64,000 nt of DNA from Spinellus fusiger (GCA_025094145.1 JALLLS010000001.1:310001-374000), one strand, 5' to 3'. Positions 12,035-24,739 are shown, counted from the first letter of the stretch. Numbers and translations are program-made. Notes: generated by a model from the letters alone, not told the origin.

Positions 12035-12804
12035 GTATCTTATAGAGATAGGTCTGTAGAGTACTTTTATAAGAAAATGGAATAGGTTATCTCCAACATT
12101 ATCAAAGGCAAAAGAGATATGGAGAAGGATATTTCCTATAGAAATTTACCCATTGGTCATTCAGTCTCTCCGTACACCATACTTATTAACAATAAAAGTA
12201 ACAATAAAAAGTTTTTTTTAAGAAAGATAAGACAATAGTAGACCAAAACAATTGAATCATTACAAAATAGCTAAAACATTAAGTTGTTAAATGAATAGAA
12301 AATATTGAATTATTAAACTATGATTATTCCCATAAACAATATAAAAATGAATCTATAAATATATGGGATTATTTTTCTGGTGGAGTTGTAGAGAGATGAT
12401 GTAAAATACAAATATATCTTGCAAGAAATACAATATTCCAAGTATACTCTTATTCAAAACTAAATTTAATAACAAACAACTTTATTATTAAAATAAAATT
12501 AAGTATAATACTGCCCATTAAGTAAAGATCTTCACTAAATAAGCTTATACATCACAGTATGTCTTTATATACATTTATATATTATTTAGGTTTTAAATCC
12601 CTGTTGGGTGTATTTTGTGTGTTGATCATACAAAAAGAAAAGATAGTACTTTATGAGTGGGCTATGTAATTTGTTATGATTTTCACAACTCACTCTACAG
12701 TGACTATCTAAATAGATAGAAAGAATTTTCATTCCGACTCTACTTTTATCTCCAAAAAACTTTTCTTTTTTTTCATATACTTCTTTTATTCTTCTTGTAA
12801 CATA
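11695..12804. other. AT-rich intergenic region
   Basis: 1.1 kb separate NOC2 from a broken Tc1 transposase. It should contain the NOC2 promoter. A long AAT microsatellite is the only clear structure. I could not find terminal inverted repeats for the transposase on this side. Confidence 0.5.
11990..12033. repeat. AAT microsatellite
   Basis: About 14 uninterrupted AAT units are read directly. Confidence 0.95.
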
Positions 12805-13760
12805 ATGTCTGACCCATCTAACACAAAGAAAAAAGAAAAGAAATCTACTGGAAACAAGAGAAAAAACATAGATGACTTTACTCGAAGACTCATTGTCCAC
12901 GAGGCCACTGTCAATGGCAGTAGCCAGGTGGAAATTGCCACCCTGTTTCGTATCAGTGAACCCACTATCAGCCGCATTATGAAGAGATACCGGGAAACTG
13001 GCTGCTTTATGGCGGCAAGGGGCACTGGGCGAAGGCCTATCCTTACTGAAAGAGATGAAAGAGAAGTAGCTCGTGAGGTGGCACGGGATTCCTTTCAGAC
13101 AATGGAAGAGATTCATCAACGCATGGCCACCAAAGTTTGCAGGAACACTTTTCGAACCATGATGAAGAAACTAGGACTGTCTTCTCGTACAGTGGTGAAG
13201 AAGCCTGATCCCATTGATAAAAAACATATTAAATTGAAGCAGGCATGGAGAAGAGCTTTTCTTTGCTGGACAGAGGAAGAGTGGCGGACAGTTGTTTTGT
13301 CCGATGAGTCAAAATACCAAATCATCTTCAGCAACAACAGTAATAAAGTAGTACGGAGAAGGGAGATAGAACTTCTCTGAAGAATGTGAAGCCAACAAGG
13401 AGGATTGGTGGCTGCGATGGGTAACATAGAAGGTGCCAAATATGTTAGTGTCTTGAAGGGGTTTGTCCTGAGATAGCCCTCTTTTACCACAGTGAATCTA
13501 TTCGTGAGCTATCTTCTTCAAGTAGATGACTTGAAGTGTTCTACTGGGAAAATGCCTAAGAAATGAAGAGAAGATACAGGAGTTGTTAGGAAAGACCATT
13601 CCTCACAAGGCCTTGACATGGACCCAACAGAATATCTATAGGATGTTCTGAACAGGGCAACCAGAAAAAGGACTCCGAAAAGGACTCTTAAAGATCTAAA
13701 GACTCTCTTGCTTGTGAAATAAATAAATAGAGCGAGATTTCTCAGAGATAACTAACAACT
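12805..13760 (+). pseudogene. Broken Tc1-family (DDE) transposase
   Basis: The first 191 residues are open (12805-13380). They contain a Tc1-type paired HTH region (SQVEIATLFRISEPTISRIMKRY and GTGRRPILTERDER) and the start of the DDE domain with the first catalytic Asp in VVLSDESKYQI. After the stop at 13380 the sequence decays: a later stretch reads LDMDPTEYL, stop, DVLNRATRKR, the remnant of the SPDLNPIE-xx-W motif with the last acidic residue, followed by PKRTLKDLKTLLL near 13690. The middle Asp motif is missing. Frameshifts and stops therefore rule out an active transposase. Its N-terminal sequence differs clearly from the two mariner relics at 21.9 and 39.3 kb, so it is a separate lineage. 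Confidence 0.85.
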
Positions 13761-14796
13761 GCATTCTATGTATTTGCCAATGGGTAGATTAGGCACTATT
13801 GAGACAAGAGATAGTAATATCAGTACCCGTTATTCATACTTGATAGAGATGTATGTGCTATTCCCATTGACCTTATCTATGGCCTATCTGTGGTTGAGAG
13901 TTTCTGTTATCTGTTGATGATAAATAAAAAAATAAAAAATGACATATCCTAACGAGTAAATCAGAGAATAAAGGTGGTTCCTATTTATTTCATGACTTAC
14001 TGTCTATCGATTCATTGGGTAACATCTATTTCAATGCTGTCCCTCTCTATCAAAGAGGTCTTTGTAATCATTTCCCAGAATAATACACGTGAGGAGCGAG
14101 TGGACATGAATATGAACACTTATCAGATAAGATAGCTTGTGAAGAGGAATCAACTGACGTCCACAGTGCATCTTACAGACATTAAATTCAATCCTACCCA
14201 ATGTACTCTAGTCACACACATTTGTTGATTATGTAGTTAGTGTTGTTTGAATACAACTGTATCCCCACACTCATCCTCTGTTGAAGCAAATAGCAGAGGA
14301 TGAACTGTAACTTAACCCTCTTTTGTGGCGTTTAAACCAACAAGCGTACAAAGACAAATGTAAAAAGCAGTGGTGGTTCGTGGCTGGCAAGTTGCAATTC
14401 CATTTGAAGTTCAAATAGTTCCTTCCGTTGAGTCTAAACTGACTAGCACAAAAGATGTTATTTTTTATATATACCATTTCCTTTAAGACGACTGAAGGGA
14501 TACCAAGAGTATCTATTCGTCCTTCAGTCAACTGAGTTTTTCAGCAGGTCTATGTGCTGATCCTCTAGTGGATGGAGAAATGGTATTGATTTCTCGGCTA
14601 ATTCTATCGATAAAGGACAGTCCATTGTCCACAAGAAGGTGCGTCTTTCTAAGCTTGTCATTGTGTTTTGGACTTATTCCACAATTCATTTTTCATGGTA
14701 AAATGATAAGAGTCAAAGAAGAAGAAAGATACCATGGGATCTATGATTGGGTTTCTTTCGTCAGTGAGTGTAAAGTACTTTACACTGTTCCTTAAT
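13761..14796. other. Gene-poor intergenic region
   Basis: No convincing gene is seen. A leftward open frame at 14531-14271 has ordinary composition but no recognisable domain, and a TGACGTCC motif lies near 14155. The region is probably old transposon debris. Confidence 0.45.
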
Positions 14797-15120
14797 ATAC
14801 ACCCAAAGAATTTTCTGGCTTTTAAGTGGTAGCACGACCTTCCTGTTACGTCTCCCCAAGAAATTCTCTTTTATAGAATAATGTTTAAAATCAAAAGATT
14901 TGCAAGTATCCAAATGATTATTCCGTTTTGTAGAATAACTCACTATCAAATTGTATTATTATTAAAATATATTGTTTATGAATAATATTGTTTATTATAA
15001 TAGTATAGCCAATGATATATTGACTATAGCTACTGCCCAAGTGCATTACCTTGCTCAGCTATGCTCATCTTGACGAGTATTTGAGTGTTAAGTTGTATGT
15101 GCAGTGTGAAAAATAACAAA
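14797..15120 (+). mobile_element. Internally deleted copy of the Fanzor-associated element
   Basis: The segment starts with ACACCCAAAGAATTTTCTGG and follows the 5' part of the elements at 24.6 kb (reverse), 30.4 kb and 37.3 kb through a shared stretch around TATTGTTTATGAATA and CTACTGCCCAAGTGCATT. It then jumps directly to ATGCTCATCTTGA and AAGTTGTATG, which in the Fanzor-bearing copies lie several hundred bases further on, just before the Fanzor coding fragment. The join occurs at CATTACCTT, a sequence nearly present at both deletion edges. It lacks the Fanzor zinc finger. Confidence 0.7.
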
Positions 15121-15583
15121 AGGAGGGGAATATCAAAACAAATAATAATCTTTCCTTCTCTATTCTGGTGATGTATACACTAGTCTCCACTCATAAAGTC
15201 TACGTCAAAAAAGTCACACACTATTTGCCTAGAGTCTAAAATCCAGTATTACAAACAATACCCTGTTATCATTAAGCACCACTGTTAATACCAGTTACAA
15301 TAAGATAATTAAGGTGATTATGAATATTGAGTCAATGAATGGTTATACAGTTCTTAATATAAGTAATTTCGGTTCTATTTTCTGGACAATGACCACTAGA
15401 GTTAATTCAGTGTGTTCTATAATACATCTTTCTTAAGCAGTGTTATACTGCAAATACTGTGGGCTTATAGTTAACACATTATGTTAAACAATAAATTCAG
15501 TGACTGAGTTTTAATATTGAGGTGATTCTTGTTCTATTTCTTGTCTTTACAGCCGATTCTATACTTTTAAATTACAAAGTCAG

Positions 15584-15745
15584 TAGCCATTGCTCAAACA
15601 GCCAAGTAAAGTTTGAAATTGTCCATTTAGACAGCGGAAAATCTTTTCAAAACACATTAGTCAATCATAAGAATATTGCAATTTTATTCTCAGAATATTT
15701 CCTTATATATATCCCAAAAATCTTTGGGTGTGTATTCTATAACAT
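15584..15745. repeat. Solo long terminal inverted repeat of the mariner/MITE family
   Basis: The sequence begins TAGCCATTGCTCAAACAG and continues through CATTTAGACAGCGGAAAATC and ATTAGTCAATCATAAG to CCCAAAAATCTTTGGGTG. The same order of motifs forms each arm of the MITE at 38757-39076 and the right end of the mariner at 23097. No partner arm was found nearby. Confidence 0.65.
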
Positions 15746-17526
15746 TGAATGCTATTCATTCTATAGGCACAAGGTGATTTCAATTCTTTATAGTTTAATG
15801 CTGATTATATGCCTATATAAAGTATATGGCATGAGACGGTGTCTCAGAAAGTGATTGCTAAATACAAAGGACAGCAGTTCATCTGGCATTAAAGATATTT
15901 TGAGAAACTAAGCAACAACTTGTCATTCAGTACTAATGTTGCACTAGAGATTCGCACCGGAGAGTATGCGGAAGTACATAATGGAGTATCACTATTGCCT
16001 TGATATTGACTATTGACAAGACACTGTGAAGATAGTAATGTTTTGATGGATGTAGTTTAATAGTGAAGTTCTTCCTACTGAATCAAATAGCAAGATTGAT
16101 ATGGCTCATTAGTATGTTTGGCAGAAATCTAAAACATAAAGTCACACGAGATGGGTAATGGTATTATGGATAAACTAATTCAAAGGCAAGATGGAGTGAA
16201 ATAGAGTGAAATAGAGTGAAATAAAGAGTTGACCAAGATATGCACTTATAAATCATACAAATACACCCCATACTACAATGATTTATCCATTACATTGTAG
16301 ATCCACCTAACATTATGGGTGATAATGACCTCAACAGCTAAGGATGTTCTATCTACCTTTTAAATACTAAGAATAACTCACTCTAACAATAAGGGATATC
16401 TAATTCATCTGCATGGTATTATCTAAGGTATTCAGCCCATTGACATTTCTTTCTCTCTCGATCTTTCCCCATAAAGACAGCTTCAGTGCCATAGATAGCA
16501 AGTTACCGATGTACATGACACAATAAGTACCTAATAAACCGTGGGTGTTGGTGCTGTGTCATGCTTTCTACTGTCATCAACTACCTAATTTGATCATTCA
16601 CAAGTGCTGTGCCTCTTCCAAGTCCGTGAACTAACACCTTGAAGTCTTTATGTTTGTCACAAGCAATAACAATCGTCTTTGGTGTATAGCAATGATGGAC
16701 TTGAATAATGCACACTAAGATCCACCTGGGAAACATCTGTAATAGTAGATATCACATTACCATTTAGTGTTTGTACACTCCATTACCCTACTTTATATTA
16801 GATCTATGACTAGACCGGTCTTTTACATCAGCCCAGGAACACAGGGTCCAGTACCAAACAATGTAAAAGAAAGTATTGATTTTTATTTACAAACTCTTCT
16901 CTTATTTATGTCCCATTAGAATATGTGTAAGCAACTTTTATTGATACGAACAAAGAAGATGTCTGTGCTTGGGACAGTCATAAACAGGGCATGGCCACAA
17001 GGCTTATTTCCTTCCATTTACCCGTGTCGTTCTTTCAAGTAAAGAAAGGACATGACTCCAGACAGGAAACCACAGAATCAGAAAACTAGCCAGCATTCAC
17101 GGATGAATAGTGCAACCCATGTATGACCGGAGCAGTTCCCTCGGCACTTACTGGGTGTGTTACTAACCGGATTTATTTTCTACTGCTTCTTTTGCTTCCT
17201 CTTGTACTGATCTCATTCTGGGAATACAATGCCAAATAGATTCAATGGTCCGGCGTAGGTTAATTTTATCCTATTTTATCTCATTCTATTTGTAATGCGT
17301 GAATAGACTTGTTTGTCACTGCCATATGTCAAGACTTCACGGACAGCGAAAGCCATTGAGCTACGAAAAATACCTAGCATCTTTTCTCATCTCAATAGTA
17401 ACACAGGTGAGTGTCAAATAATATTAATCCATCTCTTCATATAAATAGTGTAGTGGGTCTTGTTCAGTATTGCAAGGCTCTTTTTTTTCTTTTTCTTTTC
17501 TTCTTCTATTGTTATTATTAGAGAAC
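15746..17526. other. Gene-poor region with a possible decayed exon
   Basis: 1.8 kb upstream of the phospholipase D gene. On the minus strand, 16710-16582 reads as an exon-like stretch bounded by TTAG and AG/GTAGTT that contains TPKTIVIACDKHKDFKVLV; I do not recognise it. The last few hundred bases should be the phospholipase D promoter. Confidence 0.4.
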
Positions 17527-20500
17527 ATGGCCTTTCTACAAACCATCAGCAATACTGTGGCAGACAGCTTTAATAGTCTGTTTAACAATAAAAGCGGCTG
17601 TACTCTAAGTGAAGCAGACGCATTGTCCGAAGAAGAAGAAAAGCGTGAAGAAGAATATACCACTGCACACCACCGTATGGAGTCTTTTGCTCCTGTGCGT
17701 CATGATTCGCAGGTTAAATACTATGTAGATGGCCAAGACTACTGCTGGTAATATTATTATAATCCATAATGCCATGGCTTGACTCTTTTCTTACGCTCCT
17801 CTCTCTTCTAGGGCAGTTTCTGAGGCTATTTCAAAGGCAAAAGAAGTCATTTTCATTGAGGATTGGTGGTTGGTAAGTAGAGTTTGTCTTAATAGGAAGG
17901 GACATTGAATAAATAAGCTCGAAATACTCATGCAATCCAATGGAATAATAGACACCTGAATTGGTAAAGACTTAAATCCAAGCGAGGAAGGATAGTACGA
18001 GGGTTGCTTAGTAGTTTTGGTTTCTTGTTTCTTGTTTCTTTTTTTAGTATCTTCGTAGACCTCCTGTGAAATATCCCGAGTTTCGTGTTGATAATCTCTT
18101 GAAACGTAAAGCGGAAGAAGGTGTTAAGATCTACATTGTTATTTATAAGGTGGGCATACTATATCTATAAGCTTAAAATGAAATTGAAAACAAACAAACA
18201 AACATGGGGATAGAGACTGACCATGCTATTCTATTGTGACTATTAAACTATAGGAGGTGGAAGTTGCACTGACACTTGACAGTGACCATACAAAGAAGAC
18301 ATTGCAGGCTCTTCACGAGAATATTGTTGGTAGGTTGACCTACTCTCTTTACGATGTATTTATCTTTGGGAAGTATTGAGACATCCCGACCATGCTATTG
18401 GTGGTACTTTCTTCTGGTCTCACCATGAGAAGTTTGTGGTGGTGGACAATCATATTGCCTTCCTTGGCGGTATTGATCTCTGCTTTGGGTAAGTGTCGCC
18501 ATGGAGATCGATGGAACACCTAAAAAAACAAAACAAAACAAAAACATGGATATTCAACGCTTCTTCATAGTCGTTGGGATACACACACCCATCGCTTGGC
18601 TGACTTCCACTCCAAAGACCATGATCTTGAACTGTTTCCTGGTAAGTCAGCTATTCCCGTATGTGTTTTATCACTCAGACAACTACAGGCCAAGACTACA
18701 GTGACGCCAGAGTACGCGATTTCGAAAATGGTAAGTCAGTCCACTCTCCTACACCCTCACTCATCCACTTTGCATGCAGTCAAGAATTGGGATATCCGTT
18801 TAATTGATAAGACTGTCATCCCAAGAATGCCATGGCACGATATGTCATTGTGTGTTGTAAGTGATAGTAGAATTCTCACTCTTTCCTCCCTCCTCCTTCC
18901 TCCCTTCTCATTATACATCCATACATATAATTAGCTCGGTGGTCCCGTCTTGGATATCGTTCGTCACTTTTGTGAGAGATGGAACTTCATTAAGCATGAG
19001 AAAGGAATGAAAAAGGACTTTATTCCCTTCCTCCAGCCACCTGTGGGTGGTTTTGGTCACAACCAGCGCTTCTCTATCACAGGCGAAGAAGAGCATGCTA
19101 AACAAAAGAGACACAGATTCAAACACCATACCCGTGGTGTCGTAGGAACATGCCGTGCACAGGTGCTTCGTAGTGCAGGAGAATGGAGTCATGATACTGT
19201 TACAGAAGTGAGTAAAAAAATTTCCTAACACACACCTGCTTATCCATCTACTTGTACACTATAGCACTCTATCCAGAATGCCTATGTTGCTCTGATTAAA
19301 GCAGCTGAACACTATGTTTACATTGAGAATCAGTTCTTTATCACTTCCACTGAGGAAAACAATGAAAAGAACATGCTTAAGAATAAGATTGGTCATGCTA
19401 TTGTCAACAGAATCATCCGTGCTCATGAAGAACGCGAAAAATTCAAGGTGTTTGTTTTAATGCCTTTGATGCCTGCTTTCCCTGCAGATCTGATCACAAA
19501 GGAGGCCGCCACTGCAAGATTGGTCATGCACTACCAGTACATCTCCATCTGCCGTGGTAATAAGAGTATTGTCGAACGCCTCAAGACAGCTGGTATCGAT
19601 CCTGATCAGTACATTCGCTTCTACAGTCTGAGAAGTTATGATCGCATCAATCGCAACAAGGTGGAGAAACTATTGGCAGCTACTGCTGGATTCACCTCTG
19701 AAGACCAGCAAGTGGCAGATGCTGGACAGTCCAGTGAGCCCCAGACAGCACAATTTATTAAGCATGCTGGCAATCCTGATTTTGCTGAGGGCACTCCTGG
19801 TGCTACACATGTGACAGAGGATGTAGATTATGTCCGTGTTCCTGGTGAAGAAGAAGCTAAAAAGTTACGCCACAAATATCAGCAAGAAAGAGATGAGATT
19901 GAACAAGCCGAGAATGAGGAATACCTTGCCTCTGACTCTATTGCACATGATGCCATGAAGAACGGTGATATTGATTCTGAGCCATGGGTCAATGATACAG
20001 AGACCAGCAAGCCAAGAGATGACGATGCAGAGAAGGATGAAGTGGCTGACTATGTGTCTGAAGAACTCTACATTCACGCCAAACTTCTTATTGTGGATGA
20101 CCGCATTGTAGTGATGGGCTCTGCCAACTTGAATGATCGCTCTCAGTGTGGTGACCGCGATTCTGAGATTGCCTTGATGGTAGAGGACAAAGACATGATT
20201 CCTTCCAAGATGAACGGCAAAGAGGTAAGGCGAATGTCATAGGAGAGCCTGGAAGGTTTAATGGTGGTTTAGTTTGAGGCCAGCCGATTTGCTGCCACTC
20301 TCCGTCGTCAGTTGTGGAAGGAACATTTGGGATTGCTGCCTGATAGACCCACAGATGAAGTGACACCTGCCATGTTGCCATTGCCAGTGCCTCAGGAAGA
20401 CACTACTGGATCAGAAGATGACCTCAAGGTCATGGATCCCTTGGATGAGGAGACTCTTGCTTACTGGAACAGTACAGCTAGAACCAACACAGAAGCCTTT

Positions 20501-20793
20501 AGAGAGGTGTTCCACTGTGTGCCTGATGATAATGGTAAGCTTTCTTCATTGGTCCTGTACTCATTTTGTTAGTGACTTCATGGGACGAGTACAAAGCGTT
20601 CTATCCCGATCCTACCAAAGTAGACATTGGCCATGTTCAGGACCCCGAGATGTCAGTGGATGAAGTTCGTGGCCATCTTGGCAAGATCAACGGCCATCTG
20701 GTGGAGTTCCCTTACCACTTCTTGGAACAGGTGGATCTTAAGGGTGAATCCATTCCATTTGTTAGCAATGTTACCCAAGAACTTTACACCTAA
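17527..20793 (+). CDS. Phospholipase D (two HKD motifs)
   Basis: Twelve exons (17527-17747, 17812-17872, 18048-18149, 18254-18329, 18374-18488, 18571-18641, 18689-18730, 18780-18856, 18935-19207, 19265-20224, 20273-20534, 20573-20793) total 2481 nt and 826 residues. HKD motif 1 is [19 protein letters not shown] near residue 172 and motif 2 is [19 protein letters not shown] near residue 616; both have the catalytic His, Lys and Asp. The typical YIENQFF segment is also present. The protein starts only about 70 residues before the catalytic core and has no PX or PH domain, unlike yeast Spo14 or animal PLD1. An acidic, charged insertion (about 480-600) sits before motif 2. The enzyme hydrolyses phosphatidylcholine to phosphatidic acid; membrane attachment would need another route, perhaps the acidic N-terminus or partners. 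Introns run from 38 to 175 nt. Confidence 0.94.
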
Positions 20794-21918
20794 AGAATTT
20801 ATCCGATAGTTAGTGTGTTAGTTCAAAGTAGTAGAAACTTTTTTTTAGTGTGAAGAGGGTGTCGTCACAATCCATGAAACCTCAACTAGTTTTGCAGAGA
20901 GAAGGTTTTGCTTGTATAAATTTTTTTTAAATAAACCAATGAATCTTTCTTATGTCTCTGTGGGTGTTCTTTTTCGAAAACTAAAGGGTGGTAAGAGGCT
21001 ATCATAAGAAGAAGTAGAAGAGAGGTTGGAATTGATTTTAGCCATTTTCTATAATATAAAACCTGTTCAATTATAATATAAAAACAGTCCAAGTCTTTGC
21101 AATAAAAATACAATAAAACCTGAACTGTTCTCTCAAATGCAATAAAGAGAGAAAAGAGAGTAATAGAATTTCAGTGGCAATAGAATTGAATAATAAAGTA
21201 ACTCACTAAATTCTTTTATCCTTGGTTCTAAGTAGCCTTTCTCTTTAATCACAATATTACTCTTCATTGTAACTTTATGGACTCTATAGCTATAGACTTC
21301 AATCCTTAAGTTTAAATAAGATACTGCTTCTATTGGTAAATAGGGTTAATTTAAAAGCTCATTATAATCTGCATACTGGTTTTACTCTAAAATTAGACAA
21401 GGATAAAAATGAGCTGCACAGTTTAAAAGTTGAGATTGGATGATTGTGAATATTTTTGCATGATAAAATCCAAACCATACACACTTTGTCGCTCTTTAGA
21501 TGGTTTGCATGTATCATGAGTCTCCGTTAGTCATTCAGTTGAGGCTCCAGCTATAACTGAGGAGAAGGTGGATGAACCAGAAGGCCTGGAGAATGTATAC
21601 GTATAAAAGATTATAGTATTGATGTTATAAACTAGATCTTGCAAAGTATGTGGCTATTCATACTTTAAACTAGTATCACATAAACATATCTTGATTGGCA
21701 ATTTTCTGGTAGGATAAGCACCTGAAGAACTTTCTATAGTTTCCTATAAAAACCAATATATTTATAAGAACTATAGACTACTTCTACAATTATATTGTAT
21801 TCTCTTTATCTACAGTTACACAACATTAGAAAGTATACGACCCCATAATTTATACATTTTTAAACATGATTCTTCTTCTTTTTACCACAGAATCATATTC
21901 CAATAAGCAATCTCAAAT
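20794..21918. other. AT-rich intergenic region
   Basis: The first 150 bp are the probable 3' untranslated region of phospholipase D (poly-T runs and AATAAA-like AAATAAACC near 20925). The rest is AT-rich and should contain the left end of the following mariner, but I could not define its inverted repeat. Confidence 0.45.
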
Positions 21919-23097
21919 GTCAAACGCAGAATCCTCAACTAGAAACTCAAGAGTTTATGCTAGGCTTAAAGAAAGAGAGTAATAGGGTGTTTATTGGCTC
22001 TAAAAAATTACTCCATGAATAGCATTTCAAAAGTCATTGGCATTAGCAAGTCTACTGCCCAGAATATCATTAGTAGAATCAAGACTACTGGTACACCTCT
22101 ACCAGATCCTAGTTCTGGTGCACCAAAAAAATTCAATGAGAGAGACCTCAGACGACTTGAGGCTATTCTAAGAGGCAAACCATTTGCCTCCTATAACTAT
22201 ATAAATTTGGAACTTAAGGCACATGAGATAATCATCTGTAGAGCAATATTCATCAGATATATACATCAGATTGAGCTTGGTTCCTACTTAGTAGCACACA
22301 AGCCAAGGTTATCTGAATAAAACATGAAGAAAAATACTTTGTTGGTCAAAGGAACGGGTCAATTAGACCTCTGAGAGTTGAAAACGTGTCGTATTGTCTG
22401 ATGAGTCACAGTTTGAAGTAGAGGGTTACTAGGGAGGAGCTAGAGTGATTTGAAAAATCGGAGAGAGGTATAAGGCTACTCATAGTGTGCCTACAACCAA
22501 ATGAGGGGAAAAGTAGCATAATGATTTGGAGCTGTTTCTGGGCGGGTGGATTTGGGCCTTTGGTCTTTATTGATAGCACTGTTAATCAGGACATATATGT
22601 CAACATTTTGGCAGGAAAATTTCTGCCATGGTTCATTGAATTGAATGAGATAGAGAACAGGGACTTTATATTCCAAGAAGATGGGGCTAGCTGCCATACA
22701 GGTGGCTATACAACATGGTGGAAAAACACACATGCAATCAGGCGCTTTGATTACTGGCCTGCCCAAAGTCCTGATCTCAACCCCATTGAACATCTCTGGA
22801 GCTGTCTTGATAAGCTTATCAATAACAAGAGAGTCAGTATTAATAATATCAATGAGCCCAAGACAGCTTTAGAAGAAGCTTGGAGAAATATTTACGTCGA
22901 TCTTGCCGAACGTTTAGTTGGCTCAATGAAGGATCGCTGTCAGGCAGTTATTAATGCCAAAGGTGGACCAACAAAATATTAAATAAAAATAAATATACGG
23001 ACAATACAATCACACTATTTCTCTGATTGGCTAATATGTTTAAAAAGGTATTTTCGCTGTCTAAATAAACTATTTGAAACTTTGTGTCATAATACTA
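21919..23097 (+). pseudogene. Broken mariner/Tc1 transposase with right inverted repeat
   Basis: A reading frame starts MSNAESSTRNSR at 21919 and is interrupted by tandem stops near 21980. It resumes in another frame at ALKNYSMNSISKVIGISKST (HTH), running to 22320. After a damaged stretch with VVLSDESQFEV (first Asp), the third part (22485-22981) preserves WSCFWAGGFGPLVF, FQEDGASCHT (second Asp) and WPAQSPDLNPIEHLW (last Glu), and ends normally. The spacing of the last two acids is that of the DD34E group. Bases 23000-23097 contain GATTGGCTAATATG and GCTGTCTAAATAAACTATTTG, the same inverted-repeat motif as the MITE at 38757-39076. Multiple stops show it is inactive. Confidence 0.85.
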
Positions 23098-23383
23098 TTT
23101 CCAAAAATGGATGTTCATCATTTGTGTCGTAGAACAACCAAAAGAGGAAGGTTATTATATGTGTCAGGGACGCACAAGCAATACGACGCATTCTATCATC
23201 GACACTCTTGCATTACACCATCAAACTTATACTTCACACTATAGCTTATAGCTTATAGCAGTAGAAAATAATTATAAAAGAAATTTACAATTGAATGAAT
23301 AAAAAGCAGAGTTTAACCACACGTTGACTGACTGGATTCCTTTGATATTAAAACCAAAGACGGCATTTGTCTACCTATTCTAG

Positions 23384-24616
23384 CAATAACTACACTATTT
23401 TCAAAAAGTATTGACACATTTTTGGGAAATTATAGTATAGAAATGTATTATGGTTCCAAAAAAGACTTACATGTATCTTGGTTTAGTGTAGCGATAACTA
23501 CACCGGATTCTTTTTTGATGTTTTAGTGGATCGACTACTACTAGCTAAAGGTGACTCATTTCTTTTGGTACCAACAGACTGTACTGTCTTGGATCGACAA
23601 AAGCGTTTGGGTTGTTTGCCTTCTTCTCGTAGCTCAAAAGATGAACATGAAGAAAGTTCAATGTTACTGCCATGTCCCGATTCCAAAAGCGTTGAGAAGT
23701 AATCTCATCAGAAACTCCAGCAGTTTTGGTCATGATCTTCAAACATTATTGGTTTTTGCACCTAAATAAAAATAAATAATAAACTTATTAGCCTTTTCTT
23801 TGACTTTTATACATAAAAAAAGAATATTTTTACCTTAAAAGATCATGACATGTCACTGTGGGGTTCTTCTCTCTTCTGAAGGGTCTTGGGTTTTGTACTT
23901 TCTTGGATTTCTCAAGCTTGCCGTTCTCACAGGTAGGACAGAAACTCGATGTTTTGAACTCATCAATAAGAAGCACTTTGAACCCTTCTTTCTTCAACAT
24001 TCTTCTTATTCCAACATCTCTTACAGGTTCATACAACTTGACACTTAATTAATTATCAAGATGAGCATAAATAATTAAGGTAATGTACCATTATTAACAA
24101 AGCGAAACAATATAAAGAATTTGTAGACACCACCAAGGACTATTCTTGAGATAAAAGGGTAAGCAGTGTCTTCATCTCGCCTTGAGCTCATTGTATTCCA
24201 CAAGGCACTCATTGTATTGTTAATAGATAAAGACTCCTTTCAAGTCTGTCTTAGGTGGTCATCTACAAGGTCAATGCTGTCTAAGGTATACTCCTGAGCA
24301 TATTTATCTATCTCTCAAGGATAAATCACAAAGCTTTTAGGGTATAGATTCTATTGCTATGAGAGAATGCACTTGGGCAGTAGCTATAGCTATACTATAG
24401 TATTATCTATACCATTACAATAAACAATTTTATTCATAAACAATATATTTTACTGATAATACAATTTGATATTGAGTATCCACAAAAGGAAACAATAATT
24501 TGAATATCCACAAACCTTTACTTTTAAACACAGTTCCATAGAAGGAGCGTTTTTATTTTACGTAAAAGGAAGGAAATATCACCGCTTAAAGGCCAGAGAA
24601 ATCTTTGGGTGTGTAG
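23384..24616 (-). mobile_element. Fanzor-associated element, copy 1
   Basis: Read on the minus strand, the element starts with CTACACACCCAAAGATTTC at 24616. It runs through about 550 bp of repeat shared with copies at 14.8, 30.4 and 37.3 kb, carries a two-exon Fanzor C-terminal fragment and ends around TAGTTATTGCTAGAATAGG at 23384, a sequence like the tip of the local mariner/MITE inverted repeat. From about 24330 to 23384 it matches the copy at 37.8-38.77 kb with only a single difference noticed (24205 versus 37945). Both boundaries are set by loss of similarity, not by a target-site duplication. Confidence 0.75.
23545..24036 (-). pseudogene. Fanzor (TnpB-like nuclease) C-terminal fragment, copy 1
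   Basis: Exon A (24036-23834) and exon B (23761-23545) are joined by a 72-nt GTAAAA...TTTAG intron. Exon A encodes VRDVGIRRMLKKEGFKVLL then LIDEFKTSSFCPTC, NPRPFRREKNP and HDLLR. Exon B encodes CKNQQC and, after a short insert, RFWNRDMAVTLNF. In the Fanzor/TnpB family the DEF-TS-C-x-x-C and later C-x-x-x-x-C are the zinc ribbon, and W-NRD-x-x-x-x-x-N holds the last RuvC aspartate. The upstream nuclease core with the first two RuvC acids and the nucleic-acid-binding N-terminus are missing, and a stop precedes the fragment. It therefore cannot cut DNA alone. Family assignment is by motif reading and needs no single residue outside the pattern. Confidence 0.75.
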
Positions 24617-24739
24617 AAATGAAACAGAAGAGTCACACGAGCAGTGCACCACTTTCATTATGCAAACAAAGTGTGACGTCGTATACACAAACAACTGGAT
24701 GATCTGTTCACTTCTTTCTCATCTTTGTTTTGTTCTGCA

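Noticed and set aside
14271..14531. 86-residue leftward frame
   Set aside because: No recognisable motif, no repeat partner in the window, and in a region of transposon debris.
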